Positions 8,885 through 17,511 of a stretch of 64,000 bases of DNA are shown piece after piece; position 1 is the first letter of the stretch, and each line of letters opens with the position of its first letter. The notes beneath the pieces were generated by a model, which saw only the letters and a list, made by a program, of their open reading frames with translations, did no database searches and was not told where the DNA came from. The translations under genes and the position numbers were made by a program. The stretch is taken from the NCBI RefSeq assembly GCF_000235425.2, contig NZ_KI912266.1, positions 736,273 through 800,272 of the forward strand. Reading direction: 5' to 3'. This stretch comes from Pseudofrankia saprophytica. GTDB taxonomy: Bacteria > Actinomycetota > Actinomycetes > Frankiales > Frankiaceae.

Positions 8885-10115
8885 TGGGCAGGGCGATGCC
8901 ACGTAGCACGGTGTCGCGAGCGAGTTCGCGTGCGCCTTTGGTGCCCAGCTCATGAACGATGTTTTCGGGGGTCCATAGGAGCGAGAACACCGACCGGGCA
9001 CGCAGGTCGGTCGGCCAGTCCGCCAGCTTGAACTGACCCGCGTCGTCACCGGCCGCGAGCAGGAGCCTGACCTGCTTGAGCATCGCGGGGAACGACAGTG
9101 ACAGCTGTACCGTCGACGGCGGTGCCTGCTGGAGGGACAGGGCCTGAATCCGGTGCTCCTCGTGGAAACGGTCGAGGACGTTGATGGCGAACCACAGCAG
9201 GCTGTCCAGCTTTTCGATTGGTGATGCCGCCGTGCGCATGACCTGGTTCCATCCGTTGGCTACGGAGGAGGCATATGATCGCATGATCGTTCCGAGCAGC
9301 TCTTCTTTGGAGTCGAAGACGCGGTACAGGGCCGCCGAACCCAGTCCCGCGGCGGCGGCGACGTCGCGCATCGTGGTCGCGTCGAAGCCGCGTTTCGCGA
9401 ACTCGGAGCGGGCCGCACGGCGAATGAGTGCCTCCCGGCCAGCCGGTTCGGACTCCGTGGCTTCCCATTCCTCGATGAATCGTTCCGCCGTCCGGTGCGC
9501 CGCACTGTCTGTTGAGAATTCGCCGTCACGCGGGTCGACGGCGAGCCCATCGAGGATGATTCGACACTTCAGTTCTGGAACCCGACGGCCGTCCCGTGTC
9601 CTGTGGTAGACGCCGATGCCGACGTGGAGCATGCTCTGGCAGACGCGGTCGGCCAACATCTCGGCGTCCAGGTTCGCCCGAATATAGCCCCGGTCCTGGG
9701 CGGAGCGCAGAGTCCTCGACATCGCGGACTGAATGGGCAGCGGGGTGCGGCCTGTTGCCTCTCGTAGCTCCGGACGTGCGCTCGCGGGGGGTTCGAAATA
9801 GCTGAGGAGGAGCGCGGCGCGATGCCGGATGGCGCAGTGCGCAATCGCGGTGGAGAGGGTGATGATCGCTTCGTCGGGCTCCTGCTCGCCCGATTCTCCG
9901 TCGAGCGCCTCGGCCGCGATCCGGGCGAGATCCTCGTGGAAGCGCTCGAGCAGCTCGACGATTATTGCCTCTTTGGAGTCGAAGTGGTGGTAGAGACTTC
10001 CGGGAAGGATCCCGCAGGCGTCCGCGATGGTCTTGAGTGATGCGCGGACACCTGACTCCGCGAAGATCTTCGCCGCGGCGTCGAGGATCGCGTCCTTCCG
10101 CGATTCATTGCTCAC
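8865..10115 (-). CDS. Fused double TetR-family regulator
   Basis: The product is 416 residues, about twice a normal TetR. The first HTH covers about residues 5-52 (ILDAAAKIFAESGVRAS, then CGILPGSLYHHFDSKE). Its ligand domain runs to about residue 205. A second complete HTH starts near residue 225 (LIRRAARSEFAKRGFDATT, then AGLGSAALYRVFDSKEEL), followed by a second all-helical domain. Both HTH regions look intact. Such tandem fusions can act as pseudo-dimers on one operator. The start GTG 10115 follows GGAGGGG at a good distance. The target is unknown. The nearby P450/SDR cluster is on the same strand upstream. Confidence 0.85.
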   Translation of the reverse strand: MSNESRKDAILDAAAKIFAESGVRASLKTIADACGILPGSLYHHFDSKEAIIVELLERFHEDLARIAAEALDGESGEQEPDEAIITLSTAIAHCAIRHRAALLLSYFEPPASARPELREATGRTPLPIQSAMSRTLRSAQDRGYIRANLDAEMLADRVCQSMLHVGIGVYHRTRDGRRVPELKCRIILDGLAVDPRDGEFSTDSAAHRTAERFIEEWEATESEPAGREALIRRAARSEFAKRGFDATTMRDVAAAAGLGSAALYRVFDSKEELLGTIMRSYASSVANGWNQVMRTAASPIEKLDSLLWFAINVLDRFHEEHRIQALSLQQAPPSTVQLSLSFPAMLKQVRLLLAAGDDAGQFKLADWPTDLRARSVFSLLWTPENIVHELGTKGARELARDTVLRGIALPISHVRR

Positions 10116-10751
10116 CGAGTGCCCCTCCGACGACTTCCTCCTACTTCAATCTATTACGGTACCTGACACCGCGGCACCTGCTGCCCATCGTTGACGTGTG
10201 GTCGCTCGCCTCGGCCAGGCAGCCGACCCGCATCCCATGCCAGAGCGGTAGGTCGGCACCGTCCGTTCCGATGGCAGAGCATCGTGACCCTTGCATCAAT
10301 GAAGGCCTCGTAGAGGAGCACGGGCAACGGCGGGCGAAGATGGCTGGCCTTACGGATCGGCCCGGAGAACCGGGTAAGGCGAGCACCAGGCTCCTGAGCC
10401 GTTGCGACCGAATCGGCACGTTGAACGGCGGGTACACGAGATATCCGACGACGAAGAGCGAGCCGGCGGATGCCGTTCCGCCCATGGCCCCGACCTCACC
10501 CGGCCAAGAAATACTCGCGCCGCCAGCCAGTCGATGCCGACCCCAGTCAAGATGTAGCTGGTACTACCAGCTAGGAGGACAGCGTCGACTTCGCGAAGGG
10601 CTCGAGGTGAAACCATCACCAGGATGTCGGGAAGTGTGGGAGGTCCAGCCGGCACCACCTCTCCTGTCGACGTCTAAACCGCGCTCGTCTTCCTTGAAGG
10701 ATGTAGGTCCGACCTAAAGTCGTCGGCCGCCGCTGGACCTGGCGCGGTACG
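10116..10751. other. Intergenic region, possible decayed membrane protein on minus strand
   Basis: No intact gene is supported. On the minus strand one frame near 10510-10610 reads DAVLLAGSTSYILTGVGIDW and another near 10420-10480 reads AGSLFVVGYLVYPPFNVPIR. Joined across a frame change they would give a short protein with two hydrophobic segments, so a frameshifted membrane-protein remnant is possible. The evidence is weak. Confidence 0.25.
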
Positions 10752-12038
10752 TCACAACGGCTGGAAGTCGACGTGGATGGCGTCCAACCCGCGGAACACG
10801 AAGGTCGGCAGGTACTGGAACCGGCGGGCGCCGGCCGGGCCGTGCTCGGCCTCGGACAGTCTGATGTCCGCCATCCGGTCGAGCACCCGCTCCAGGGTGA
10901 CCCTGGTCTCCGCGCGGGCCAGTGGCTGGCCGATGCAGCTGTGCGCGCCGCGCCCGAACGCGACCTGCTCGCGCACGTTGTTCCGGTCGAGGGAGAATCG
11001 GTCCGGTTCCTCGAACCGCCGCGGGTCCCGGTTCGACGCGCCGGGCAGGAGCATGATCGTCGCTCCGGCGGGGACGTCGACTCCAGCCAGCCGGGTGCGC
11101 CGCCGCGCCATCCTGAAGTGGCTCTTGATCGGGCTTTCCAGCCGGAGCATTTCCTCGACGAAGACCGGGATCAGGTCGCGCTGCTCGCGCAGCAGCCGCT
11201 GCACGTCGGGGTGCTCCGCCAGGTGGCGCATCGCGAAGGCCATCAGCCGGACGGTCGTCTCCTGGCCGGCCGCGAAGACGAAGGACGCCTCCCGGGCGAG
11301 GACGGCCACATCGGGTCGTGACCCGTCGGAGAAACGCGCCGTGGCGAGGTGCGTCAGGATGTCGTCACGCGGGTTCTTCCGGCGGTCCTCCACGTAGTCC
11401 GCGAAGGCACCCTCGATGAACGCCAGGGGGTTGTCGACGAGCGCCTCCGGACTCTCTGTCACCACCGAGATCGAGGTCCTCTCGAAGCCCTTCCTGAACC
11501 GGGCCATGTCCTGTTCGGGCACGCCGAGCAGGTCTGCGATGACGAGTCCCGCGAACGGCCCGGCGTAGTCCCGTACGAACTCGCACCGACCACGGGAGAC
11601 GAAGCGGTCCAGTTGGACGTCGGCCAGCCGCCACATGAAGGCCTCGTTCTCCCGCAGGCGCCGCGGCGTGAACAGACCGGCCAGCAGGCCGCGGTAGGCG
11701 CTGTGCCGTGGCGGGTCCATGGTGACCATGAACTCGTGCATGGGCATCTGCTCACGGGACTGCTCGATCAGCTCTCCCGCGTCGTCGCCGTCCGGCATGG
11801 CGGGTAGGCCGGGAAAGGGGCCGGTCGGCGAGTTGCAGGAGGAGAACAGCTCCGCGTCCCGGTACACCTCCATCGCCTCGTCGTGGCCGGTGACGACGAC
11901 GACCCCGTGGTTCGGCTCGAGCCACACCGGCCCCTTCTCGGTACGGAGGAACTCGAAGTAGGGGTACGGATCGTCGACGATCGACGGGTCCGAGAAGAAG
12001 TCGACGCCCTCGAAAGGGGAGGCCGGCGCGCCTCTCAT
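10752..12038 (-). CDS. Cytochrome P450
   Basis: The 428-residue product is a soluble bacterial P450. The heme-binding loop FGRGAHSCIGQPLARAE supplies the thiolate Cys. The K-helix ExxR motif is EMLR. The I-helix reads FAAGQETT, with Glu where most P450s have Asp or Glu before Thr. It would mono-oxygenate a small hydrophobic substrate using an external ferredoxin and reductase, neither of which is encoded nearby. The start ATG 12038 follows AGGAGAGGAGA. It lies 191 bases after the SDR gene on the same strand, so the two may act in one catabolic or biosynthetic route. Confidence 0.92.
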   Translation of the reverse strand: MRGAPASPFEGVDFFSDPSIVDDPYPYFEFLRTEKGPVWLEPNHGVVVVTGHDEAMEVYRDAELFSSCNSPTGPFPGLPAMPDGDDAGELIEQSREQMPMHEFMVTMDPPRHSAYRGLLAGLFTPRRLRENEAFMWRLADVQLDRFVSRGRCEFVRDYAGPFAGLVIADLLGVPEQDMARFRKGFERTSISVVTESPEALVDNPLAFIEGAFADYVEDRRKNPRDDILTHLATARFSDGSRPDVAVLAREASFVFAAGQETTVRLMAFAMRHLAEHPDVQRLLREQRDLIPVFVEEMLRLESPIKSHFRMARRRTRLAGVDVPAGATIMLLPGASNRDPRRFEEPDRFSLDRNNVREQVAFGRGAHSCIGQPLARAETRVTLERVLDRMADIRLSEAEHGPAGARRFQYLPTFVFRGLDAIHVDFQPL

Positions 12039-12229
12039 TTGTCTCTCCTCTCCTGGCGGGCGACTGGCCCGCGACAGTGCGCCTGCGGGGTGACCGCGAG
12101 CACCTGGCACCTTGCGCCCGATGGACTCGATGAGCCGGGCGCGTCGCATATGGATGGGTCCGGCGGGCTGGTCCCGGCGACGTGTTCGCCGTCACCGGCA
12201 CCCGCGACGGGTAGAGATTCGTGGGGGTG

Positions 12230-13150
12230 TCAGGCGTCCTGCTCGCTCTGGCCGGACGGCACCGTCAGAGGCTTCAGGCGGACGGGATGGTCACGAAGTG
12301 CGCCGGGCCGCGGGACGCCCATCGCCCTGCCAGTCACCGCCCGGTAGAGCCGGGTCGGCATCAGCCGGCTGGCCAGGAGCACCATGCGCGCGTCGGTGCC
12401 CACGGCGCGGCGGGCGAGTGGCGCACTTTCCTCCAGCGCTCGCGCCAACGCCCGCGCGAAACGCTCGGGTGGTTTCGCCAGGCGCATCATCCGAGGCCCG
12501 CACTGGTCCAGCGCGGCGTGGTGCACCGCGTAGGGACCGTCGGTGTCAGCGTAGGTGCGGGTCTTCTCGAGGATGTCGGTCCTGAAGGTTCCGGTCACCA
12601 GAATGGTGACGCCGATGCCGAAGGGAGCCACCTCCCCCGCGAGAGCCTCCGCCCACCGTTCGGACGCGCCCTTGGCCGCCGAGTAGGCACTGATCGTCGG
12701 GATTCCCCGAACGCCGCCCACGCTGGACACGACGACGATCCGTCCGCGCCCCGCGGTCCGCATGGCAGGCAGCAGCGCCTGGGTGAGCCGCACCGGCCCG
12801 AAGAGATTGGTCGTGAAGGTCTGGAGCCACACGTCCGCCGGTGTCTCCTCGACACACCCCGCGCACGCGACGCCCGCGTTGTGTACGACGGCGTCCGGGG
12901 CGCCCACCGCGTTCTCGATCGCCCGGCCGGCGGCCATGATGGACCCCGGGTCATCCAGGTCCAGCCGCACGCAGGTCAGACGCGGGTCGTCCTCGTCGGC
13001 GCCGGTGGCCTCCCGCAGTCGCGCGAGTCCGGCGTCGGGTGACCGCATGGCGGCGACGACGTGCCATCCCCGCCGGTGAAGGTAGGTGGCCGACGCCAGC
13101 CCCAGACCTCGCGAGGCGCCCGTGACGACGACACTGCGCGCTTCAGACAC
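12230..13150 (-). CDS. Short-chain dehydrogenase/reductase
   Basis: The 306-residue SDR has the cofactor motif TGASRGLG near the N-terminus, HNAG in place of NNAG, and the catalytic pair VVSSVGG and YSAAK. The C-terminal extension (about residues 190-306) is longer than in the minimal SDR and resembles SDRs acting on lipids or retinol-like substrates. The start GTG 13150 has GGGGAGG 5 bases upstream. The upstream in-frame ATG 13177 has no ribosome-binding site. It sits in a same-strand run with the P450 and the binding protein. Confidence 0.85.
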   Translation of the reverse strand: MSEARSVVVTGASRGLGLASATYLHRRGWHVVAAMRSPDAGLARLREATGADEDDPRLTCVRLDLDDPGSIMAAGRAIENAVGAPDAVVHNAGVACAGCVEETPADVWLQTFTTNLFGPVRLTQALLPAMRTAGRGRIVVVSSVGGVRGIPTISAYSAAKGASERWAEALAGEVAPFGIGVTILVTGTFRTDILEKTRTYADTDGPYAVHHAALDQCGPRMMRLAKPPERFARALARALEESAPLARRAVGTDARMVLLASRLMPTRLYRAVTGRAMGVPRPGALRDHPVRLKPLTVPSGQSEQDA

Positions 13151-13258
13151 CACGACCTCCCCACCGTGGCCACCCATCGCGGCCGGACCCACCGGCGCTG
13201 TCAGCCGAGGGCATGGCGAGGCAGCGACCCGAAGGGGACGTGCGGTCATGCTCTCTCC

Positions 13259-13567
13259 TCAAGTCGGCCTTAGATTCTCGGACGGCGGCCGCAGGTGCGC
13301 GCGGGCGTCGGTTGCCTGTCTCGGAGTCAGGATCCGGTAGGCCGCGGCCGTCGTCGCATCATGGAGCAGGTAAGCACCCAGCTCGTCCCAGGCGCTGTCC
13401 ACGTCGTCGGCGACGAAGACCGCGGTGGGCGCGGCACGGTCCGGGAACTGCGCGATCCCGGGCTCGCGGCCATGCGCGCGGCACTCCGCCGTGTACAGCT
13501 CGCGTAGCCCAGGTCGGTCCGTGCGGTGGATGTCGTACCGGTCCGGGTCGGGGAATCGCGCCGGCAT
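13259..13567 (-). pseudogene. C-terminal fragment of a luciferase-like (LLM) monooxygenase
   Basis: The 102-residue frame starts at ATG 13567. It contains YTAECRAHGREPG, then FVADDVDSAWDELGAYLLHDA, the C-terminal signature of flavin-dependent LLM oxidoreductases. About 200 N-terminal residues, including the flavin-binding barrel strands, are missing, because the substrate-binding-protein gene ends 15 bases upstream. It is therefore a truncated relic, though it keeps an ATG and could still be translated by coupling to the gene before it. Confidence 0.6.
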
Positions 13568-13581
13568 GCTGACGGCGGCGC

Positions 13582-14694
13582 TCAGTCCTGGCCGAAGCGG
13601 TCGACGAGGTGCGAGTTCACGCCGTCCGGATCCAGCCGGCGAGCGACGAGGTAGCCGGCCCCCATCCAGCCGCGGCGGGTCCACTTGCCGAACGACAGAC
13701 GGGTCCCCGGGGCGCCGGACGCCGCGGGCACCATCTTGACCCGCTCGAGGGCCTCCTTGACGCCGCGTGGGCTCAGCGGATGGGCATCGGCGAACGCGTG
13801 CAGCAGCACGGTGGCGAGGTCGCGGTTGACCACCGGCACGCACCACTCCGGCCGCCGGCCATAGGCGGCCGCGTACTGGTCGAGGAAACGCTGGCCGACG
13901 AGGTTTCCCTCGTCGTACTGGTCGAGGCCGGTCCAGCCGAGGATCGCCTGCCACATGACGTCGTTGATCCAGGCGTTCTGGAATGCGGTCCCCATGAAGC
14001 GGGGCGGATCCCAGTCGAGCGCCGTCAGCGCCGGATTGATGAAGACGACACCGAAGCCGAAGCCGCAGTGCACGAGCGCTTCCGCCTTCGCCTCATGGAT
14101 CTTGCGGATTCCCGCCTGGACGTCCTGGGCGGTCTGAGCGGTCCACTCCTCGGCAACGATGCGGATACCCGCCGCGGCGCAGGCCTTGCGGAAGTTCCTG
14201 ATGTAGGACTCGCCGACCAATGACTGCTCGATGAGGCAGCCCACCGCGGTGTGGCCGCCCTTCGCAAGCAGGTGAGCCCAGAAGATCGGCTCGTCGGTCA
14301 GTGAGCCCTGCGGAAGCGAGAACGTCCACTCGCCCAACCAGTCGTCCGTCCCGGTCACACTGATCGCCGGCACGTGGAAACGCTGCTCGATCGCCTCCCG
14401 GGTCGGAACGCAGTTGTCGGTGATGGCGGGGCCGAAGACCGCCAGACATCCCTCGTCGACGAGCTCGCCATAGGCGTCGATCACCGCCTTGACGGAGCCC
14501 TTCGGCAGGCCCTCCACCTCCCGGAACACGATCTCCACCGGCCGGTCGATGAGCCCCTGCCTGCGGCCTTCCTCGAAGACCAGCTCGAAGGTCTGCGTCA
14601 GGTCGTCCCGCCGCTCCCGCGGGTAGCCGTCCGGAAGGCGGAAGTCGAACAGGTAGCCAAGCTTGATCGGCTCCGCGCTGCTCTCGTACGACAC
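13582..14694 (-). CDS. Periplasmic-binding-fold protein without a signal peptide
   Basis: The 370-residue product has the Leu/Ile/Val-binding type fold: IKLGYLFDF at the start, AVFGPAITDNC, VPAISVTGTDDWLGEW, then a C-terminal lobe with GYLVARRLDPDG. The start GTG 14694 has GGAGGACC immediately upstream. From it the protein begins with a polar stretch and no signal peptide or lipobox. It should therefore be cytoplasmic and may sense or carry a ligand for the neighbouring P450, SDR and LLM enzymes instead of feeding an ABC transporter. No permease is adjacent. It is divergent from the 15120 operon. Confidence 0.8.
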   Translation of the reverse strand: MSYESSAEPIKLGYLFDFRLPDGYPRERRDDLTQTFELVFEEGRRQGLIDRPVEIVFREVEGLPKGSVKAVIDAYGELVDEGCLAVFGPAITDNCVPTREAIEQRFHVPAISVTGTDDWLGEWTFSLPQGSLTDEPIFWAHLLAKGGHTAVGCLIEQSLVGESYIRNFRKACAAAGIRIVAEEWTAQTAQDVQAGIRKIHEAKAEALVHCGFGFGVVFINPALTALDWDPPRFMGTAFQNAWINDVMWQAILGWTGLDQYDEGNLVGQRFLDQYAAAYGRRPEWCVPVVNRDLATVLLHAFADAHPLSPRGVKEALERVKMVPAASGAPGTRLSFGKWTRRGWMGAGYLVARRLDPDGVNSHLVDRFGQD

Positions 14695-15119
14695 CGGTCC
14701 TCCTTCGCTGACGCGCAGGCGGCTGGCGCGTGCGCTCGTCGTCTGGTTGTTCGTCGCGCGATGCGGGGGGCGGCCCACCCTGATCTGTCGGCTGGTTCGT
14801 CAGGCCCGTTGGACGCGGGACCGCGCCGCGCGGCGAACGGGCTGGTGCCTCGACCGAGTTACCAAATATTAGTTCTCATCGGATGGTGTGTCCATGGCCG
14901 CCGTGGCGGCTCTCACGGAGCGCCGGGCCCGGCGAGACAGCCACGCCCCGTGACGCGCGTCGCCGCCACCCGTCGACCGCGACATCCCTCGACCGTCACC
15001 CTTCGCCCCTCTTTGCGCGAGCGAGTTCGCCACCGGTTGACAAGCGGTCGCCGTCACCGGGCCGGGCCTGCTAGCCTTCGGACCAAATTTTCGGTCCAAC
15101 GAACGGAGCTCGGAATGTC
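14695..15119. promoter_or_regulatory. Divergent control region
   Basis: These 425 bases separate the binding-protein cluster (minus) and the AveC-family operon (plus). They are mostly GC-rich, but two AT-rich sites share ACCAAATATT/ACCAAATTTT (about 14861-14870 and 15082-15091). The second lies in a dyad (see 15080-15097). A TTGACA at 15037-15042 could be a -35 box for the plus operon, but no well-spaced -10 is evident. Confidence 0.4.
15080..15097. promoter_or_regulatory. Probable operator, GGACC...GGTCC dyad
   Basis: GGACCAAATTTTCGGTCC is an 18-bp near-palindrome 22 bases upstream of the first gene of the AveC-family operon. The AT-rich centre within GC-rich surroundings and the position fit a repressor site. 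The repressor is not identified. Confidence 0.5.
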
Positions 15120-15416
15120 GTGGCCGACGCGGATCCCGCAAACATGCTGATCATCAACGACACGGCGAACCGGGACGAGCGGGCGCTCGACGGCCCCGAC
15201 CGGATCGACCTCCACCGTCCGGTGAACCATCACCGGAGCTCCGGCAAGGGCCCGTACTTACACGTCGGCGTGACGCTGGCCTGGATCAAGGGGCGCGTCT
15301 CGCTCGGGGAGGTCATGACGCACTGGCACGAATGGGAGACCGACAACGAGAGGGCCCGCACCGCGGGCACGTCGAGCGACCGGGGCCGGGCCGCGCTGCC
15401 CGCCCGGCTGGGCTGA
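15120..15416 (+). CDS. Hypothetical protein, first gene of AveC-family operon
   Basis: The 98-residue product starts at GTG 15120, about 10 bases after a CGGAG-type site. It is hydrophilic and charged, with HVGVTLAWIKGRVSLGEVM and HEWETDNERART. I do not recognise a family. It is followed 8 bases later by the 38-residue membrane microprotein and then the AveC-family gene, which points to a single transcript and a shared role. Confidence 0.55.
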   Translation: MADADPANMLIINDTANRDERALDGPDRIDLHRPVNHHRSSGKGPYLHVGVTLAWIKGRVSLGEVMTHWHEWETDNERARTAGTSSDRGRAALPARLG

Positions 15417-15424
15417 GGGGCGAC

Positions 15425-15541
15425 GTGGGCGCGCTCATCATGCTCGGCACACTGTTCGCCCTCGTCGCGCTCATCTACTTCGTGGTGCTGCGCTTCGACC
15501 CCGAAATGCGGCGCCCGCCGACGTCAGGGCATGACCGGTGA
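15425..15541 (+). CDS. 38-aa single-helix membrane microprotein
   Basis: GTG 15425 follows GAGGGG by 4 bases. The product has one strong transmembrane helix (LIMLGTLFALVALIYFVVL) and a short basic/polar tail. Its stop codon overlaps the GTG of the AveC-family gene in the sequence GTGA, so translation of the two is probably coupled. It may be a small partner subunit of the AveC-family membrane protein. Confidence 0.55.
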   Translation: MGALIMLGTLFALVALIYFVVLRFDPEMRRPPTSGHDR

Positions 15542-16488
15542 ACGACGGGCTGACGCCGGCGCTCGTGTTCGGCCAGGTGTTCGCCTACGCCGGCGGCGCG
15601 GCGTTCCTCGCGATCGGCACCTACCTCACCGTCCGCCGCCGGCGCCTGCACCCGCTCCTGCTCCTGTGCGTCTCCGCGATCTCGTTCTCCTGGATCGAGG
15701 CGCCGTATGACTGGGCGATGTACGCGCAGTTCGCACCCGCCTTGCCGCGCATGCCTTCGTGGTGGCCGCTGAACATGACGTGGGGCGGGCTGCCAGCGTC
15801 GGTGCCCTTGGGCTACATCGAGTACTTCGTGCTGCCCGCGCTCATCGGGGTGGCGGTCGAGCGGCGGCTGCGCGCGCGGTTCGGGTGGCGACGACCGGTC
15901 GGCCTCCTCACCGTCGGGCTCGTCGTCGGCTACATCTGGGCCCTGCTCTTCAACGGCGTCTTCGGTGTCCGCGCCGGCGTCTTCTACTACGGCCGCGTCA
16001 TCCCAGGTCTCGCGATGTTCGCGGGGACCAAGCACCAGTACCCCCTGTACGACGCCCTCGCGATGGGCGTGCAGATGATGGTCTTCACCTACCTCCTCGG
16101 CCGGACCGACGCCGAAGGCCGCACGATCATCGACACCTGGGCCCAGCGGAGGACGAAGACCCGCGCCCGCGCGGTCACGTTGTCCGCCGTCTCCGTAGTT
16201 CTGCTCGGCAACCTGCTGTATGGCGCGGTGTTCGCACCCCACCTCGTCACCAAGCTGAACGGCGACGTGACCGAGGGACCGACGACCGAGCTCTTCCCCG
16301 GCGTGTTGAACCAGCCCCTGCACGGCGGAGCAGGAGGCGGGCGGCCTGCCACCTGCTCGGGATCGGGAGCGGTCTGTGCCGGAAGCACTCGCGCCCAGGC
16401 CGCGAGACCACGTGCCTCGGCGGCGACGTCGGTGGGCGCGGAGGCGTCGTCCGCCTCGAAGTACCTGCGTGGCGTACAGCCGAGATAG
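15538..16488 (+). CDS. Spirocyclase AveC-family membrane protein
   Basis: The 316-residue product has about six to seven hydrophobic helices and the motifs of the AveC family: WIEAPYDWAMYAQF, then WGGLPASVPLGY, FNGVFGVRAGVFYYG and GTKHQYPLYDALAMG. AveC of avermectin biosynthesis is a bifunctional spirocyclase/dehydratase. Most family members in other actinobacteria are not tied to avermectin, so the reaction here is unknown. The last 60 residues are low-complexity (Ala, Ser, Gly, Arg) and unlike the rest, which may mean a late frameshift. The gene starts at GTG 15538, overlapping the upstream stop. Confidence 0.78.
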   Translation: MNDGLTPALVFGQVFAYAGGAAFLAIGTYLTVRRRRLHPLLLLCVSAISFSWIEAPYDWAMYAQFAPALPRMPSWWPLNMTWGGLPASVPLGYIEYFVLPALIGVAVERRLRARFGWRRPVGLLTVGLVVGYIWALLFNGVFGVRAGVFYYGRVIPGLAMFAGTKHQYPLYDALAMGVQMMVFTYLLGRTDAEGRTIIDTWAQRRTKTRARAVTLSAVSVVLLGNLLYGAVFAPHLVTKLNGDVTEGPTTELFPGVLNQPLHGGAGGGRPATCSGSGAVCAGSTRAQAARPRASAATSVGAEASSASKYLRGVQPR

Positions 16489-16738
16489 GACCTCCTTCGC
16501 TCCGAAGCACGGGCGGCGTTTCCACGAATGCGCTCCGGAAAATAATCAACTCCAGTCTCGACAGCGAGCCTGATTGCCTTCTCTACGAATTCCGCGGCAG
16601 CTTCCGTTTCACCAATAGATTCGAGGTAGGCGGACGCCGTCCGCTCCAGCCTGCCGGCTGACCTACCCGGTTGGCCACACCAGTATCTGTGGATTCGGGC
16701 GGCGTGACACAGCGTGTATCGCCCTCGCGGCCAAGGGA

Positions 16739-16878
16739 TTACGAGGGCCTCGACCTGTGCTCCGCCGATGTCCGTGGATGTCCGCCGATGCTGGTCATGG
16801 GCTCGACTTCATCCGCCCTGCTCCACCGCTGTCCACAGCCGTCCGCGCGCTTGGCTGACGTCCTGCCTTCCAGCCAAG
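16739..16878. repeat. attP-like module, copy at 16.7 kb
   Basis: A core TTACGAG (16739-16745; minus strand CTCGTAA, a Thr-CGT-like anticodon loop) is followed by hexamers CTCCGC, GTCCGT and GTCCGC at 16760, 16770 and 16780. A second set ATCCGC, CTCCAC, GTCCAC and GTCCGC starts at 16811, 16821, 16831 and 16841, so the two sets are offset by exactly 51. CTTGGCTG follows at 16850 and is inverted as CAGCCAAG at 16871. The geometry matches the copies at 26.3, 31.05, 33.05 and 34.13 kb. Confidence 0.6.
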
Positions 16879-16937
16879 CCAGTCGTGAACATTGCGTGGC
16901 CCGGTTCGAAGGCCGGTTGGCAGGGAGCATCGGGAAC

Positions 16938-17045
16938 GGGCTCCCTTAGCCGCCACAGCCAGATCTTGCCGGCAAGGCTGCCGGCGGCGAGGGTGTAGCC
17001 GTCCGGCGAGAACGCCACCGACAGCACGGAGTCGGTGGAGAGCAA
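16938..17045 (-). pseudogene. WD40-repeat fragment
   Basis: The minus frame reads LLSTDSVLSVAFSPDGYTLA, then AGSLAGKIWLWRL, a clear single WD40 blade (the VAFSPDG...LAAGS...IWLW pattern). Nothing before or after continues the propeller, and the frame runs into the attP-like module. It is a remnant of a larger WD40 protein, probably cut by an integration or deletion event. Confidence 0.6.
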
Positions 17046-17511
17046 GCCCCGCGGGACTTCCGCGGGGCAGCACTGGTCGATCTTTCTCGTCGACCTCATG
17101 AAGGACTTCCACACCGGACCACCCGAGACGCCGCCCGGTTCGCGAGGCGGCTCCCTTCTTCGAATCCGGGGTCCCGGTCCTTTGACCAGGAGAAACGAGA
17201 CGACCTCAGCCACCGGTGAGGCGGGAACGTCTTAGCAGCCCGTCTGGCGGTCGGAGGGCAGTAGTCAGATCCCCGCTATTCGGTAGATATTCCACTTAGA
17301 TCCCGCTAAGCTCGCCCGGCGGGGGCCCGGGACGACATGGCCACGGCCGGCGAGCCTTCTCCTGGATCCAGTGCGTCACATCGAGGAGCTCCGGATTTTC
17401 GGCAAGCCGTGGTTGTGGGTCCTGTGGTGTTCGCGACCCTCGGCCACGTCGGCCCACCGGACTCGCTCCCGCCTCCGTTTACCGCATCAACCACGAGCGA
17501 AGAGGGGTCCA

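Larger units (their letters stand above)
16489..17511. other. Gene-poor region with att-like module and WD40 remnant
   Basis: Apart from the attP-like module (16739-16878) and the WD40 scrap (16938-17045) I see no credible gene in this kilobase. Codon use in the remaining frames is random. It looks like scar tissue left by mobile elements. Confidence 0.45.
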
